64,000 nucleotides of DNA from SB21 sp964415295 (lineage in GTDB: Bacteria > CLD3 > SB21): positions 186,001 to 250,000 of the forward strand of contig CAYPYN010000001.1 in the NCBI GenBank assembly GCA_964415295.1, given 5' to 3'. This document shows, one piece after another, positions 26,572 through 35,595 of this stretch. How positions within the stretch are numbered: position 1 is the stretch's first letter; every line of letters starts with the position of its first letter. Under the pieces are notes generated by a model that worked only from the letters and a program-made list of their open reading frames with translations, searched no databases and was not told the DNA's origin. The translations under genes and the position numbers were made by a program.

Positions 26572-27131
26572 GTCCATTGCCTCCTCATAAAATAGGCCAG
26601 CGCATAAGCGCCGGCAAAAACCATGATCATAAAAGCCCAACTGCCGACATTAAGTACGGCCCCGCCGGTCAAAGCCTGCCCGCTCGTGCAGCCTCGCGCC
26701 AGTTTAGCCCCGATGCCCATCAGCGCGCCGCCCGCAAAAGCGAAGATCAATCGGTAGCGAACCGATATACGCGGCCCTTTCTCAATGCTCATCTTGATGC
26801 GGCCGGCCAGGGCTCCCGAAAGGAATCCTCCCACGAGAACACCGATCACCTCAAAGACCAGCCAGTCCTTAAAAGGGCTTTTGGTGCCGTCACCGAGATA
26901 TTCGGAATAAAATTCGTTCGACTGCGCATATTCCGGCGCTACCGCATGGACGGCCACAGCCGCAGTAGTTGTCATAGCGCCCGATGCGCCCAGTCCTCGT
27001 CCCATGATCACATACGCCAGGAGCAGCACCAGTCCCAGACCGATCCCCGACAAATACGGATTCCAGTAAGGTTCCGGAGCCTTGTGTGTGTGTTCCGCCT
27101 CGTGGCTCATTTCATCCAATGTTACAGACAT
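26568..27131 (-). CDS. YeeE/YedE (TsuA-like) sulfur transporter, first half protein
   Basis: The 187-residue membrane protein has a His-rich N-terminus (SHEAEHTHK), about four spans and the YeeE motif LARGCTSGQALTGGAVLNVG with its conserved Cys. It overlaps the partner half by 4 bases, so a near 1:1 ratio is likely. Context with the PsrABC-like oxidoreductase points to uptake of thiosulfate, sulfide or polysulfide-derived sulfur; the substrate is inferred. Confidence 0.85.
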   Translation of the reverse strand: MSVTLDEMSHEAEHTHKAPEPYWNPYLSGIGLGLVLLLAYVIMGRGLGASGAMTTTAAVAVHAVAPEYAQSNEFYSEYLGDGTKSPFKDWLVFEVIGVLVGGFLSGALAGRIKMSIEKGPRISVRYRLIFAFAGGALMGIGAKLARGCTSGQALTGGAVLNVGSWAFMIMVFAGAYALAYFMRRQWT

Positions 27132-27173
27132 ATTAAGTCTCCTTTATATTTTCAAACCGGAGAGAACGGTATA

Positions 27174-28112
27174 TTAAATTCTCACCCAATGACTGACTTG
27201 CCCCGCGTAAACGATCACAAACCGGAGAAGCAATCCGCCGGAAATGACCAGGATCGGAGCGATAGGAGTATGGTTGATCTTATGATTCACGGCTAATAAT
27301 TGTATGATCAGCGGAACGACAATGCCCGTTCCTACCACAAAAACCCAGAATACCGCCGCATACGGCCCGGTCAGTATCAGGTGGATCGCATCCTGATGCG
27401 CTTCGGACGATGATAACATGCCGACGATGAACAAGGTGAAGATCAGCAGTTCGAATATCAAAAAACCATTATCCGCTTTGGCCGACAGGACGCGCTCCAC
27501 AGGATCGGTACTGATGAGATGAACCAAGGCCGCCGCCGCGGACAGGCCGGATGTCAGGAATAGGATCCACAACATCCCGCTATTCCACAATGGCCTCGCG
27601 GCCAATGCGCTGAGTAAGATCCCGGTATACATTCCCAGGATCGCACCTATAATCATATTCAGAACCCCGATGTTCTTGATCAAATACGGGTGCTGATTGA
27701 TCTTTTCGGAAAATTTATCGAATAGATGAATGCGGTTGCTGAATGCCGGAGGTATACTGACCAACGTATTCAATAGAAGAGCCGGATAAACCAGGAGTAA
27801 TATCCAGGCGCCCCACGACATGGGCGATGTGATCTGAAAGGTGGTGTACAGCCTCCACACGTACAACTTATGTTCCAGGTCGAGGAACAGAGCGAACATG
27901 CCCATACTCAGAAGCACCAGGCTGACATGCGGTAAATAGAAAGAAGAAAAATAACTGTGCTTGTGATGACCTTTCAGGGTGAAGTAGCCGGAAATGATCA
28001 TAAAACCCGCCACCAAACCTCCTAAGAAAAGATAGACGGGGATCTCCCAGCTCCAGATGTGCAGCACCGGGTCGATCATTTCGTTCATGCGTGTGGTCGT
28101 AAGTTCTTCCAT
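27174..28112 (-). CDS. NrfD/PsrC-type membrane quinone-interacting subunit
   Basis: The 312-residue polytopic protein has eight or nine hydrophobic segments and the NrfD/PsrC pattern: IWSWEIPVYLFLGGLVAGFM near the start, LDLEHKLYVWRLY, and SPMSWGAWILL. These proteins anchor a periplasmic molybdenum oxidoreductase and exchange electrons with the quinone pool. It is the third subunit gene after the catalytic and Fe-S subunits, with a 75-base gap that holds a repeat-like sequence. Confidence 0.88.
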   Translation of the reverse strand: MEELTTTRMNEMIDPVLHIWSWEIPVYLFLGGLVAGFMIISGYFTLKGHHKHSYFSSFYLPHVSLVLLSMGMFALFLDLEHKLYVWRLYTTFQITSPMSWGAWILLLVYPALLLNTLVSIPPAFSNRIHLFDKFSEKINQHPYLIKNIGVLNMIIGAILGMYTGILLSALAARPLWNSGMLWILFLTSGLSAAAALVHLISTDPVERVLSAKADNGFLIFELLIFTLFIVGMLSSSEAHQDAIHLILTGPYAAVFWVFVVGTGIVVPLIIQLLAVNHKINHTPIAPILVISGGLLLRFVIVYAGQVSHWVRI

Positions 28113-28162
28113 GATTTTCTCTTTTTTCCGCCAAAATCAACGAGCCATTCTGAAATGCTGGT

Positions 28163-28188
28163 CTTGGCGTCCTTTGCGGTTAAGGTTT
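28163..28188. repeat. short intergenic repeat-like sequence, class A
   Basis: CTTGGCGTCCTTTGCGGTTA lies directly after the Fe-S subunit stop codon. It resembles TTGTGCCCTTGGCGGTTAAT at 52501-52523, sharing the pattern of a (C)CTT(T/G)GCGGTTAA core. Its position in a gene-end gap is like that of the other repeats listed. The relation is by eye. Confidence 0.4.
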
Positions 28189-28727
28189 TACGTCAAATAA
28201 AAAATATGCGGCTTGGTACCCGCCTCCGGTATCAGCGCATGATGTTTTCTCTCATTTAACAATCGGCTGACTTTACTGTTCGGGTCATCGAGGTCGCCAA
28301 AGTACATGCAATGCGTCGGGCAGACCGATACACACGCCGGGTCCATACCCTTTTCCACGCGGTGAATACAGAACGTGCATTTGTCCACGTACCCTTCGGG
28401 ATGAACGAACCGCGCATCATACGGACAGGAGGCGATGCAGGCTTTACAGCCGATGCATTTGTCGTGGTCGACGAGGATCACACCACCGAAGTCGTGAATA
28501 TGGCTCGCGCCGGTCGGGCAGCAGTAGACGCACGGCGGGTTATCGCAATGGTTACAGCGTTCGGATCGGATCTCAAGGTGTACACTCGGAAATTTTCCCT
28601 TCGTATCCTGTACGATCCAGTCGCGGTTAAATCCTTCCGGAACCTCATTCTCCGTTTTGCATGCCACGACACAATCCATACAGCCTACGCATTTTTTGGT
28701 GTCGATCACCATGGCCAGTCGTGCCAT
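28188..28727 (-). CDS. four-cluster Fe-S electron-transfer subunit (PsrB/NrfC/DmsB-like)
   Basis: The 179-residue protein carries 16 Cys in four ferredoxin-type groups: CVGCMDCVVAC, CNHCDNPPCVYCCPTG, CIGCKACIASCPYDAR and CTFCIHRVEKGMDPACVSVC. It should hold four [4Fe-4S] clusters and pass electrons between the molybdopterin subunit and the membrane subunit. It has no signal peptide and probably leaves the cell bound to the Tat-exported catalytic subunit. The start is 2 bases after the catalytic subunit's stop. Confidence 0.92.
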   Translation of the reverse strand: MARLAMVIDTKKCVGCMDCVVACKTENEVPEGFNRDWIVQDTKGKFPSVHLEIRSERCNHCDNPPCVYCCPTGASHIHDFGGVILVDHDKCIGCKACIASCPYDARFVHPEGYVDKCTFCIHRVEKGMDPACVSVCPTHCMYFGDLDDPNSKVSRLLNERKHHALIPEAGTKPHIFYLT

Positions 28728-28729
28728 AC

Positions 28730-30925
28730 TTATGCCTCCGTTTCAAAAGTAACAAAATTGACATTCATCGCCGTGCCGCCCATCAGAGGATCGGTCTTGT
28801 ATTTGGTAATAAGCCCGGCGTCGCTCGCGCCTTTGCCGAACGCACGTTTCAGCATCTTGGCGTTGTGGCCGAAACCGTGAACCATGTAAACACAGTCGGT
28901 TCTGATGCGTTCCGTCGCTTTGACTTTGATCTTGTTGCTCAGCACACCATCCTGATTTTTCAATTTGACATAGTCACCGCTTTTCAAGCCGTACCGCTGG
29001 GCTATATCGTGATTAACCCAGATTTCGTTCTCATTCATCATATCCATCAAAACCGGGTTGGATTGCGTTCGGCTGAAAGAGTGAACGGGCGCCCGGCCAA
29101 AAAGCAGCCTGAAGTAACCGGCCGGCGGAGCGGGCGGGGGCGTGTATTTCGGTACAGGATCAAATCCGGCTTCTTGTAATTGCATCGAATAGAATTCGAT
29201 CTTGCCGGACGGTGTTGGAAATTCCGCCGGAACACCCTCGTCAAAATAGATCGGCTTCTTCTCCCCGTGTATAATGCCTTTCTCTTTCAGTTCTGCATAA
29301 CTGTATCCGGCCTTCGACAAGCGTGTTTCAAAATATTCTTCGATGTTCTTCCACGGATAATAATGCCCGAGCCCCAGTTTTTCCGCCAGTTTTCTGGCCA
29401 TCCACCAGTTAGGCTTTTGCTCGTTCGGCGAATCCACCACGGGCTGGCGCAGGGCTACAAATGGTTCGCGGAACCATTCCACGTTGATATCGTCGTGCCG
29501 TTCCAGATACACCGACTCCGGCAGTACGACATCGGCCCAACCGGCGATCTCGCTCGGAATGACATCGATCACAACCATCAGATCCAGATTCTGTATCGCT
29601 TTGATGGTCTCTTCTTCATTGGGCAGCGCATGGAGCAGATTGGTCGCGTAAACAAACCATCCTTTGATCGGATACGGATTCCCGGTGATGGTCGCTTCAC
29701 GAATACCCGTCGTGATCGTTTCATGCGCAAAAGGATATTTATGATTCGGATTATCCACTTTGCCCTTTTCCGATTTTGGATAAGCGGGATAGGAGTAACC
29801 CGGAATGTCCATACTGACTGGGGTATAGAACCCTCCTTTGCGTCCCCAGCTTCCGAGAAGCGCGTTGAGCAAAGCAATCGCGCGACTTCTCTGCGCATCG
29901 TCGCCATACCACGTTACGTGCCGGCCGGGATGAACCAGCGTCGCCGGTTTGTATCGCGCCATCTCACGAGCGGTTTCACGGATCAGTTCCGGTTCGATCC
30001 CCGTTTCCGGATAAGCCCATTCGGGCGTATAACTCTGGATCTCGGCGGCGAATGGCTCAAACCCAAAACCGTATTTTTCGACATATTCTTTGTCATATAA
30101 ATTTTCTTTGACCAGCACATTCAGCCACGCCAGGATCAACGCGATGTCGGTCCCGGGTTTTATCGGCAGATAGAATTTCGCTTTGCTTGCCGCAACCGAA
30201 TGACGCGGATCGACCACGATGATCGACGCACCGTTCTCCACCGCGTCGGCAAATTCCTGAACCTGTGTGTTGTGCATATTTTCGCCGAGGTGGGAACCGA
30301 TCAGTACTAAACATTGAGCGTTCTTTATATCGGTTCTCTCCGGTGAACTCACATCTTCGCCGAACGTCAGGCGGAATCCGACGTCGCGCGGTCCGCGGCA
30401 TTGCGCGAACGATGGCGCGGCGATATTGGGCGAACCGTAGGCTTTGATCGTATGCTTAAAGAAATTCCCTCCGATTCCATGACTAAAAAGCGCTACGGCC
30501 TCCGGCCCGTAATTCGCTTTGATCTTTTTCATCTTTTCGGCTATGTAATCCAATGCCTCATCCCACGTGACTTCAACCCATTGTTCCTCGCCGCGCAGAT
30601 TTTTGCGGATCAATGGCGACTTAAGCCGGTCAGGATCGTAATGGGCGCCCACGCCGCCGGTTCCCCGCGGACAAAGTCTCCCGCGGCTCAGCGGATCCTC
30701 CGGGTTGCCTTCAACTTTCCAGAGCTTCCCGTCTTTGAGATAAGCGATCGCGCCGCATTTCCAGAAACAGATGTCGCAATAGGTCGGAATTTTCTGAATG
30801 CCTTTCTTGGCCGGGCTTTGATCCAGGGCCTGGACGATTGAATTGACCACCATTCCCGAAGCCGCGGCCCCCAGAGCCGTTCCGCCGCCGATCTTTAAGA
30901 ATTTTCTGCGTGATATGGAGTTCAT
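28730..30925 (-). CDS. Tat-exported molybdopterin oxidoreductase, PsrA/PhsA-like catalytic subunit
   Basis: The 731-residue protein begins at ATG 30925 (AGGA six bases upstream) with a twin-arginine signal, SRRKFLK at residues 5-11. The N-terminal [4Fe-4S] site is C50, C53, C57 and C85. The DMSO-reductase fold follows, with AQCRGPRDVGF supplying a Cys as likely molybdenum ligand, LVHPGRHVTWYGDDAQR and a C-terminal molydopterin-binding domain (MNENEIWVNHDIAQRYGLKSGD). The family reduces or oxidises polysulfide, thiosulfate, tetrathionate or arsenic species. Neighbouring sulfur-transport and rhodanese-like genes favour a sulfur substrate; the exact substrate and direction are open. Confidence 0.88.
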   Translation of the reverse strand: MNSISRRKFLKIGGGTALGAAASGMVVNSIVQALDQSPAKKGIQKIPTYCDICFWKCGAIAYLKDGKLWKVEGNPEDPLSRGRLCPRGTGGVGAHYDPDRLKSPLIRKNLRGEEQWVEVTWDEALDYIAEKMKKIKANYGPEAVALFSHGIGGNFFKHTIKAYGSPNIAAPSFAQCRGPRDVGFRLTFGEDVSSPERTDIKNAQCLVLIGSHLGENMHNTQVQEFADAVENGASIIVVDPRHSVAASKAKFYLPIKPGTDIALILAWLNVLVKENLYDKEYVEKYGFGFEPFAAEIQSYTPEWAYPETGIEPELIRETAREMARYKPATLVHPGRHVTWYGDDAQRSRAIALLNALLGSWGRKGGFYTPVSMDIPGYSYPAYPKSEKGKVDNPNHKYPFAHETITTGIREATITGNPYPIKGWFVYATNLLHALPNEEETIKAIQNLDLMVVIDVIPSEIAGWADVVLPESVYLERHDDINVEWFREPFVALRQPVVDSPNEQKPNWWMARKLAEKLGLGHYYPWKNIEEYFETRLSKAGYSYAELKEKGIIHGEKKPIYFDEGVPAEFPTPSGKIEFYSMQLQEAGFDPVPKYTPPPAPPAGYFRLLFGRAPVHSFSRTQSNPVLMDMMNENEIWVNHDIAQRYGLKSGDYVKLKNQDGVLSNKIKVKATERIRTDCVYMVHGFGHNAKMLKRAFGKGASDAGLITKYKTDPLMGGTAMNVNFVTFETEA

Positions 30926-30941
30926 AGTTTTCCTGAGTATC

Positions 30942-30981
30942 ATCGCAGGCCGGTCATGTAACCGGCCTGCGATGTTTTTTT
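30942..30981. other. strong hairpin between the FadL-like and catalytic-subunit genes
   Basis: ATCGCAGGCCGGT (30942-30954) and ACCGGCCTGCGAT (30961-30973) form a perfect 13-pair stem with a 6-base loop. The T run (30975-30981) follows it only on the plus strand, where no gene ends. On the minus strand, the direction of the flanking genes, it has no T tail, so it may be an mRNA-processing or stabilising hairpin or a partial attenuator between the two genes. Confidence 0.75.
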
Positions 30982-30986
30982 GATTA

Positions 30987-32249
30987 CTAGAATGAATAAC
31001 CTACTTCAAATTCCATCTGGCTCATTTTCAGCTTGATCGTTTGTTGATTCGGCATTTCCATCGGGTTGGGTCCGCTGATCTCTTTCGCAAACCCGAACAT
31101 GGCGGCAAAATTCACTTCATGTTTGTTGGCCAAGGCTTTGGAGAAACCGAAGGTCAAATGCTGTTCGATCACGCCGGGTGCGAGGATATTGAACATCATT
31201 TCTTCTTTCGGGATCGGCTGTTTACCGTATGAATATCCCGCTCTCCATGTCCAGCCTTCGCCTTTTTGCCATTGCGTCCCGAACTTGAAAACGGTCATAT
31301 CTTCCCAACCGAAACCGGCCCCGTTATCATCTCCCAGCAGGATGTTGTTTTGAAAATCGGCGGGATCAAAAGGATTGCTTACCGATTTGATACCGCTGTA
31401 GAATATTTGTTTAACGTCAAATGTTAAGGACAAAGCGTCATTGACGTTGTAGGACACGCCGGCCGTCCAGTTGGCCGGTATGTCAAAATCGCCTTGTTCG
31501 GCAAAAAGCCCTTTATACTGCTTGAATTCGCCCATAAAAATCTTGGTCTGGAATGCGGCTCCGAGGGACAACTGAGGAAGTATCTTTCCGACGTATCCGA
31601 TTCGGGCTCCCATACCGACTGAATTGCTGTATCCCATGTCGGATAAGTTTTTGTGATCGCGCGAGAAGCCCCCGAAACTCATAACGCCTTTGGCCTGAAA
31701 TCGCTGATACGCGATTATGGCCGATAATCCCACGCCATGTTTTTCATTGATGCGTCGCGCATAGGTTAGACCGATAAAGAGTTGGCTCAAGTCGACTCCT
31801 GTCGACGACACGGACATATCGTAATAAGTGTGGGTCTTATAATTCGTATTCATACCGCCATTGCCGTACACCGTAATATTATAAGTATTACTTCCGTAGC
31901 TGCGGTTAATACCAAAGGAGGGAATCAAAAAATAGTTCGATTTGCTTTTGACCGTGCCGGGCGTCAGACCGAATGTTCCTGGCTGCATCGAAGGATTGCC
32001 GGAAATGGTGTATTGACGCCAGGGGCTGAAGAGTGATAATCCAAAATCATAACTATGGCCAAGGAATGCCACGCCGGCCGGATTTGTAATGGAGGACATA
32101 CTATTAAGAGGAAAAGCGACGCCCGTTCCACCCATCGCTTTGTGTTTCGTTCCGTAACCGTGGGAGAAATAGCCGTCGGTGGCGAAAGCCGCACTTGTCA
32201 ACATCAATAAAAACAAAAGTCCGCTGATTAATCCAGAAATGCTTTTCAT
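30987..32249 (-). CDS. FadL/OmpP1/TodX-type outer-membrane channel
   Basis: The 420-residue protein has a signal peptide (1-23, ending SAAFA), the FadL-type hatch start with AMGGTGVAFP and SSITNPAGVAFLG, many amphipathic beta-strands and a C-terminal Phe (EVGYSF), all typical of outer-membrane barrels. FadL proteins admit hydrophobic molecules. It is the first gene before the sulfur oxidoreductase, in the same direction. That raises the idea of passage of a hydrophobic or elemental-sulfur-type substrate, which is inference only. Confidence 0.85.
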   Translation of the reverse strand: MKSISGLISGLLFLLMLTSAAFATDGYFSHGYGTKHKAMGGTGVAFPLNSMSSITNPAGVAFLGHSYDFGLSLFSPWRQYTISGNPSMQPGTFGLTPGTVKSKSNYFLIPSFGINRSYGSNTYNITVYGNGGMNTNYKTHTYYDMSVSSTGVDLSQLFIGLTYARRINEKHGVGLSAIIAYQRFQAKGVMSFGGFSRDHKNLSDMGYSNSVGMGARIGYVGKILPQLSLGAAFQTKIFMGEFKQYKGLFAEQGDFDIPANWTAGVSYNVNDALSLTFDVKQIFYSGIKSVSNPFDPADFQNNILLGDDNGAGFGWEDMTVFKFGTQWQKGEGWTWRAGYSYGKQPIPKEEMMFNILAPGVIEQHLTFGFSKALANKHEVNFAAMFGFAKEISGPNPMEMPNQQTIKLKMSQMEFEVGYSF

Positions 32250-32536
32250 AATACTACGTCCTACCTCCAGAATGATTAAATGACCAGATGCGAGTCTAAT
32301 TACATCCGCAAATGTCTAAGTGATTATTTAGTAATATATTAAGAACACTTTGATATTTATTTCACTACAAAAATAATAAAATCATAAGCGCAAAACAATG
32401 ACTTGGGTCAGGTTTTTACCTAAATCTTGTCAGATTATTTGATTGTGAAAAAACTCTTATGGTAATGAGAGTTGTCCGGTGTTGATTTTCACCACACAGT
32501 TTTGAGTTTCTTGTTTAAAGCCGAGAGTTCCCAAAA

Positions 32537-33160
32537 TCAAAATTGGTACCCGACATTAATTCCGGCAGTCCGGCTTCTCGGATTTATGAATGGAGAAAAC
32601 GTAACGCTCCTGCGATTGAATTCTTTTGCAGAAGTAGGCGCCGTAACAATATTCCAAATTGCTGATCCACTAATGAGAACTAACCCGCTATATAAGAATA
32701 GCACATCAGCACCACCGGTGTTGTTGTCGGAGCAATCTTCCTCGCAATTCCAATCTATCGATTCCATAACCATGGTCGCTCCGATCAAAGACAACAGTGC
32801 ACCACCGCCCCGAAGCAGAATTCCGTTAACTCCCCGCCGGGAATCGCCTGCATAAAAATTACCCACTGAAGGTCCGACCAATACTCCGGCTACGGCCATG
32901 CCGATTCCTATTCCTTGCACTGAGGCTGTCCCATTATTATCGCCTTTGTAAGCCAAGTAAGAACCTAGACCGGTTGGAATTAGCGTGCTGCCCAAAGCAA
33001 GCCAGAAGGCTTTCCCTGGATCCTTGGACGATATCGCCGGACGCAACGGTTCAAACTTATTTTTCTGCATAGAAACAATAACCAACGAACGGGATGAATC
33101 TTGAGAATAGACTGAAATCTGAAACATACTAACAATAGAAATCAGTATGATGATTTTCAT
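32537..33160 (-). CDS. exported membrane protein of unknown function
   Basis: The 207-residue protein has a signal peptide (ending SVYSQ) and about four hydrophobic, glycine-rich segments (such as GIGIGMAVAGVLVGPSVGNF). It ends GINVGYQF, with a terminal Phe like outer-membrane barrels. A small Cys/Asp-rich loop (CEEDCSDN) lies between spans. I do not recognise a family. Upstream bases (33161-33331) and the AT-rich stretch between it and the FadL gene (32250-32536) hold nothing I can support. Confidence 0.65.
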   Translation of the reverse strand: MKIIILISIVSMFQISVYSQDSSRSLVIVSMQKNKFEPLRPAISSKDPGKAFWLALGSTLIPTGLGSYLAYKGDNNGTASVQGIGIGMAVAGVLVGPSVGNFYAGDSRRGVNGILLRGGGALLSLIGATMVMESIDWNCEEDCSDNNTGGADVLFLYSGLVLISGSAIWNIVTAPTSAKEFNRRSVTFSPFINPRSRTAGINVGYQF

Positions 33161-33331
33161 AAAATTGCCTTAATTTTTATTATTCAATTTTCAAGGCATG
33201 CTATTACAAACAGCTTGCCAAACTTAGGTGAAAGCTTGTGGTTGGAAATTTAGAAGTTAGAGAGGGAAGGATTTCTTTTTTGTGAAAAGAGAATACACCT
33301 GCAAGCTAAGGCTTGCATAAAAGGTCGGCGA

Positions 33332-34804
33332 TTAATCGATTTCCATCCATTGATGCACAGGAGTGGTCTTTTTGGGATCGTAATTCTTGTGCACGTATTC
33401 GTTGACATGAGAAATGTAGGCATACTCTTTTCCCCAAGCCTCGTGGTTTTGCACCGTTTCCCTTAATGCGTGCACAATAAATGCGATCTCTTCATCGGTC
33501 ATAACGGGATGAATGGACATCCGGATCCAGCCCGGCTTTTCCGACAGATCGCCGTGGTCGATCTTATCGGTGATCTTCTTCGATACCTCTTTGGGAATGT
33601 TAAGCAAATAATGCCCATACGTCCCGGCGCAGGAACAGCCGCCGCGCATTTGTATGCCAAAATAATCGTTGAGAAGTTTTACGCCGAGGTTATAATGCAG
33701 TCCGTCAATATAAAACGACACAACCGCCAGACGGTCGTGATGTTCGGCTGCCAGGATATTGAGACGTTCTATCTGAGGTAATTCTTTGAAAAGCATCTTC
33801 ACCACTTCTTGTTCCCGCTGCTTCATTTCGTCAATGCCCATTTTCTCTTTGAGCTTTACGCTCAAAGCGGCGCGGATCGTCTGCAGAAAAGGAGGCGTAC
33901 CCCCGTCCTCGCGCGCTTCGATATTATCGAGGAACTTATGACCGCCCCAGGGATTGGTCCAGTCCACGGTTCCGCCGCCGGGCTGATCGGGAATTTTGTT
34001 GGTATAGAGCTTCGAATCGAAGATCAGAACGCCCGGCGTGCCGGGTCCTCCGAGAAATTTATGAGGTGAAAAATAGACCGCATCCAGTTTCTCCATAGGA
34101 TCGGACGGATGCATGTCTATCTCCACATAAGGAGCGGAACAGGCAAAGTCCACAAAGCATAGCCCCCCCTCTTCGTGCATCAGTCGGGCGATCGTGTGAT
34201 ACGACGTTTGAATACCCGTGACGTTCGAACACGCCGTGACCGAAGCGATCCTGGTCTTTCGGCCATGGTACTTACGTACGACGTCTCTGAAATAGTTGAG
34301 ATCGACCGCACCGCGTTCGTCGGGCGGAATGCATACCACTTCGGCAATGGTCTCCAGCCACGATGTATGGTTGGAATGATGCTCCATATGCGTTACAAAA
34401 ACGACCGGCCTCTCTTCATCCGGGATGCGCACGTATCGGGCGATCTGTTCAGGCACACGCAGTCCGAGCATACGCTGAAACTTGGCGATCACACCCGTCA
34501 TTCCGGAAGCCTGGGTGATAATCACGTCGTCTTTGCCGGCATGAACATGGCGTTTGATGATCTCGTGAGCTTCGTGATAAGCCTCCGTCATATACGTTCC
34601 CGTAACCGTGGTCTCGGTGTGGGTATTGCCAACAAAAGGACCGAAATCCTTCAGCATCCTCTCCTCGATCGGACGGTACAATCGACCGCTGGCCGTCCAG
34701 TCGGCGTATATCATTTTCTTTTGACCCTGCGGCGTTGTAAACGTCTGGTCGTAACCGATCACGTTGCGCCGAAAAGGCTCGAAATACTTCTCCATTTTTT
34801 CCAT
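33332..34804 (-). CDS. class V aminotransferase fold, cysteine-desulfurase-like PLP enzyme
   Basis: The 490-residue protein has the fold-type I pattern of class V enzymes: NTHTETTVTG near the start, THMEHHSNHTSW, CFVDFACSAPY, and SPHKFLGGPGTPG where K is the pyridoxal-phosphate Lys. The C-terminal part has RGGCSCAG, which includes Cys residues in the region where desulfurases carry the catalytic Cys. It is longer than SufS or IscS (about 410). No Fe-S scaffold gene is next to it, so a desulfurase role is possible but not shown. Confidence 0.82.
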   Translation of the reverse strand: MEKMEKYFEPFRRNVIGYDQTFTTPQGQKKMIYADWTASGRLYRPIEERMLKDFGPFVGNTHTETTVTGTYMTEAYHEAHEIIKRHVHAGKDDVIITQASGMTGVIAKFQRMLGLRVPEQIARYVRIPDEERPVVFVTHMEHHSNHTSWLETIAEVVCIPPDERGAVDLNYFRDVVRKYHGRKTRIASVTACSNVTGIQTSYHTIARLMHEEGGLCFVDFACSAPYVEIDMHPSDPMEKLDAVYFSPHKFLGGPGTPGVLIFDSKLYTNKIPDQPGGGTVDWTNPWGGHKFLDNIEAREDGGTPPFLQTIRAALSVKLKEKMGIDEMKQREQEVVKMLFKELPQIERLNILAAEHHDRLAVVSFYIDGLHYNLGVKLLNDYFGIQMRGGCSCAGTYGHYLLNIPKEVSKKITDKIDHGDLSEKPGWIRMSIHPVMTDEEIAFIVHALRETVQNHEAWGKEYAYISHVNEYVHKNYDPKKTTPVHQWMEID

Positions 34805-34964
34805 GAACTAAGATATGAAAACGGTTTCAATGGAGACAAGAGTAAATTTAGAAATCTTACTTAATGGCCATTCGGAGCTTTTATTTAATAATCTCATTAT
34901 ACGACGGTTATGATGACATAATATCGCAAGGCTATCTTGCATGATAACACAAGAAAGGATACGA

Positions 34965-35495
34965 ATGATCAGAAGATTATGGTATGACAATTTATGGCCC
35001 TGGGATATGCGGCTCTTTCGTGCCATTTTTGAACGCAACGGTATAGAGACGGTTGACCGCATTTTCTTCATGATCACCCGTAGCGCCGATGGTCATGTTT
35101 ACGCAGGCGCGGCCGTCTGGCTCTGGCTGATCTATGACAAAACCGGAAAAGAATTCTTCACAACCGCACTGATCGCCTATGGCATCAAAGTTCCGGTCTA
35201 CATGATTGTGAAACGTTTGATTAAGCGCAAAAGACCATTCGACAGCATGCATGGGATCCGGTTCCTCATACCGCCGCCGGATCAATTCAGTTTTCCGTCC
35301 GGTCATACAGCCGGGGCTTTTGTCTTTGCGGTCCTGATGGGCCATTTCTTTCCCGCTTTAAGTATCCCATGGTTGGTCTGGTCCGCTTTGGTAGGGATCT
35401 CCCGTATTTATGTAGGCGTGCACTACCCGAGCGATGTTATCGCCGGCGCGGCGCTGGGCGTCTTATCCGCTGAGTTCGCCCTCTCCTTCCTCTGA
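34965..35495 (+). CDS. PAP2-type phosphatase family membrane protein
   Basis: The 176-residue protein carries the three phosphatase motifs of the PAP2 superfamily: K....RPFDS, PSGHTAG and SRIYVGVHYPSD, with about five membrane spans. Members remove phosphate from lipid phosphates such as undecaprenyl pyrophosphate or phosphatidate. ATG 34965 has AGGA five bases upstream; an ATG at 34941 is in frame but has no such site. It is read away from the aminotransferase gene. Confidence 0.85.
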   Translation: MIRRLWYDNLWPWDMRLFRAIFERNGIETVDRIFFMITRSADGHVYAGAAVWLWLIYDKTGKEFFTTALIAYGIKVPVYMIVKRLIKRKRPFDSMHGIRFLIPPPDQFSFPSGHTAGAFVFAVLMGHFFPALSIPWLVWSALVGISRIYVGVHYPSDVIAGAALGVLSAEFALSFL

Positions 35496-35595
35496 CCGCT
35501 TATGATACCGCCTAGAAATATTTTGCATTTACTCCCACGGTACGATAAATTGATTCAAAACTTTTCCCTCATGGTGCTCGGTAGAAAGCGTATCG

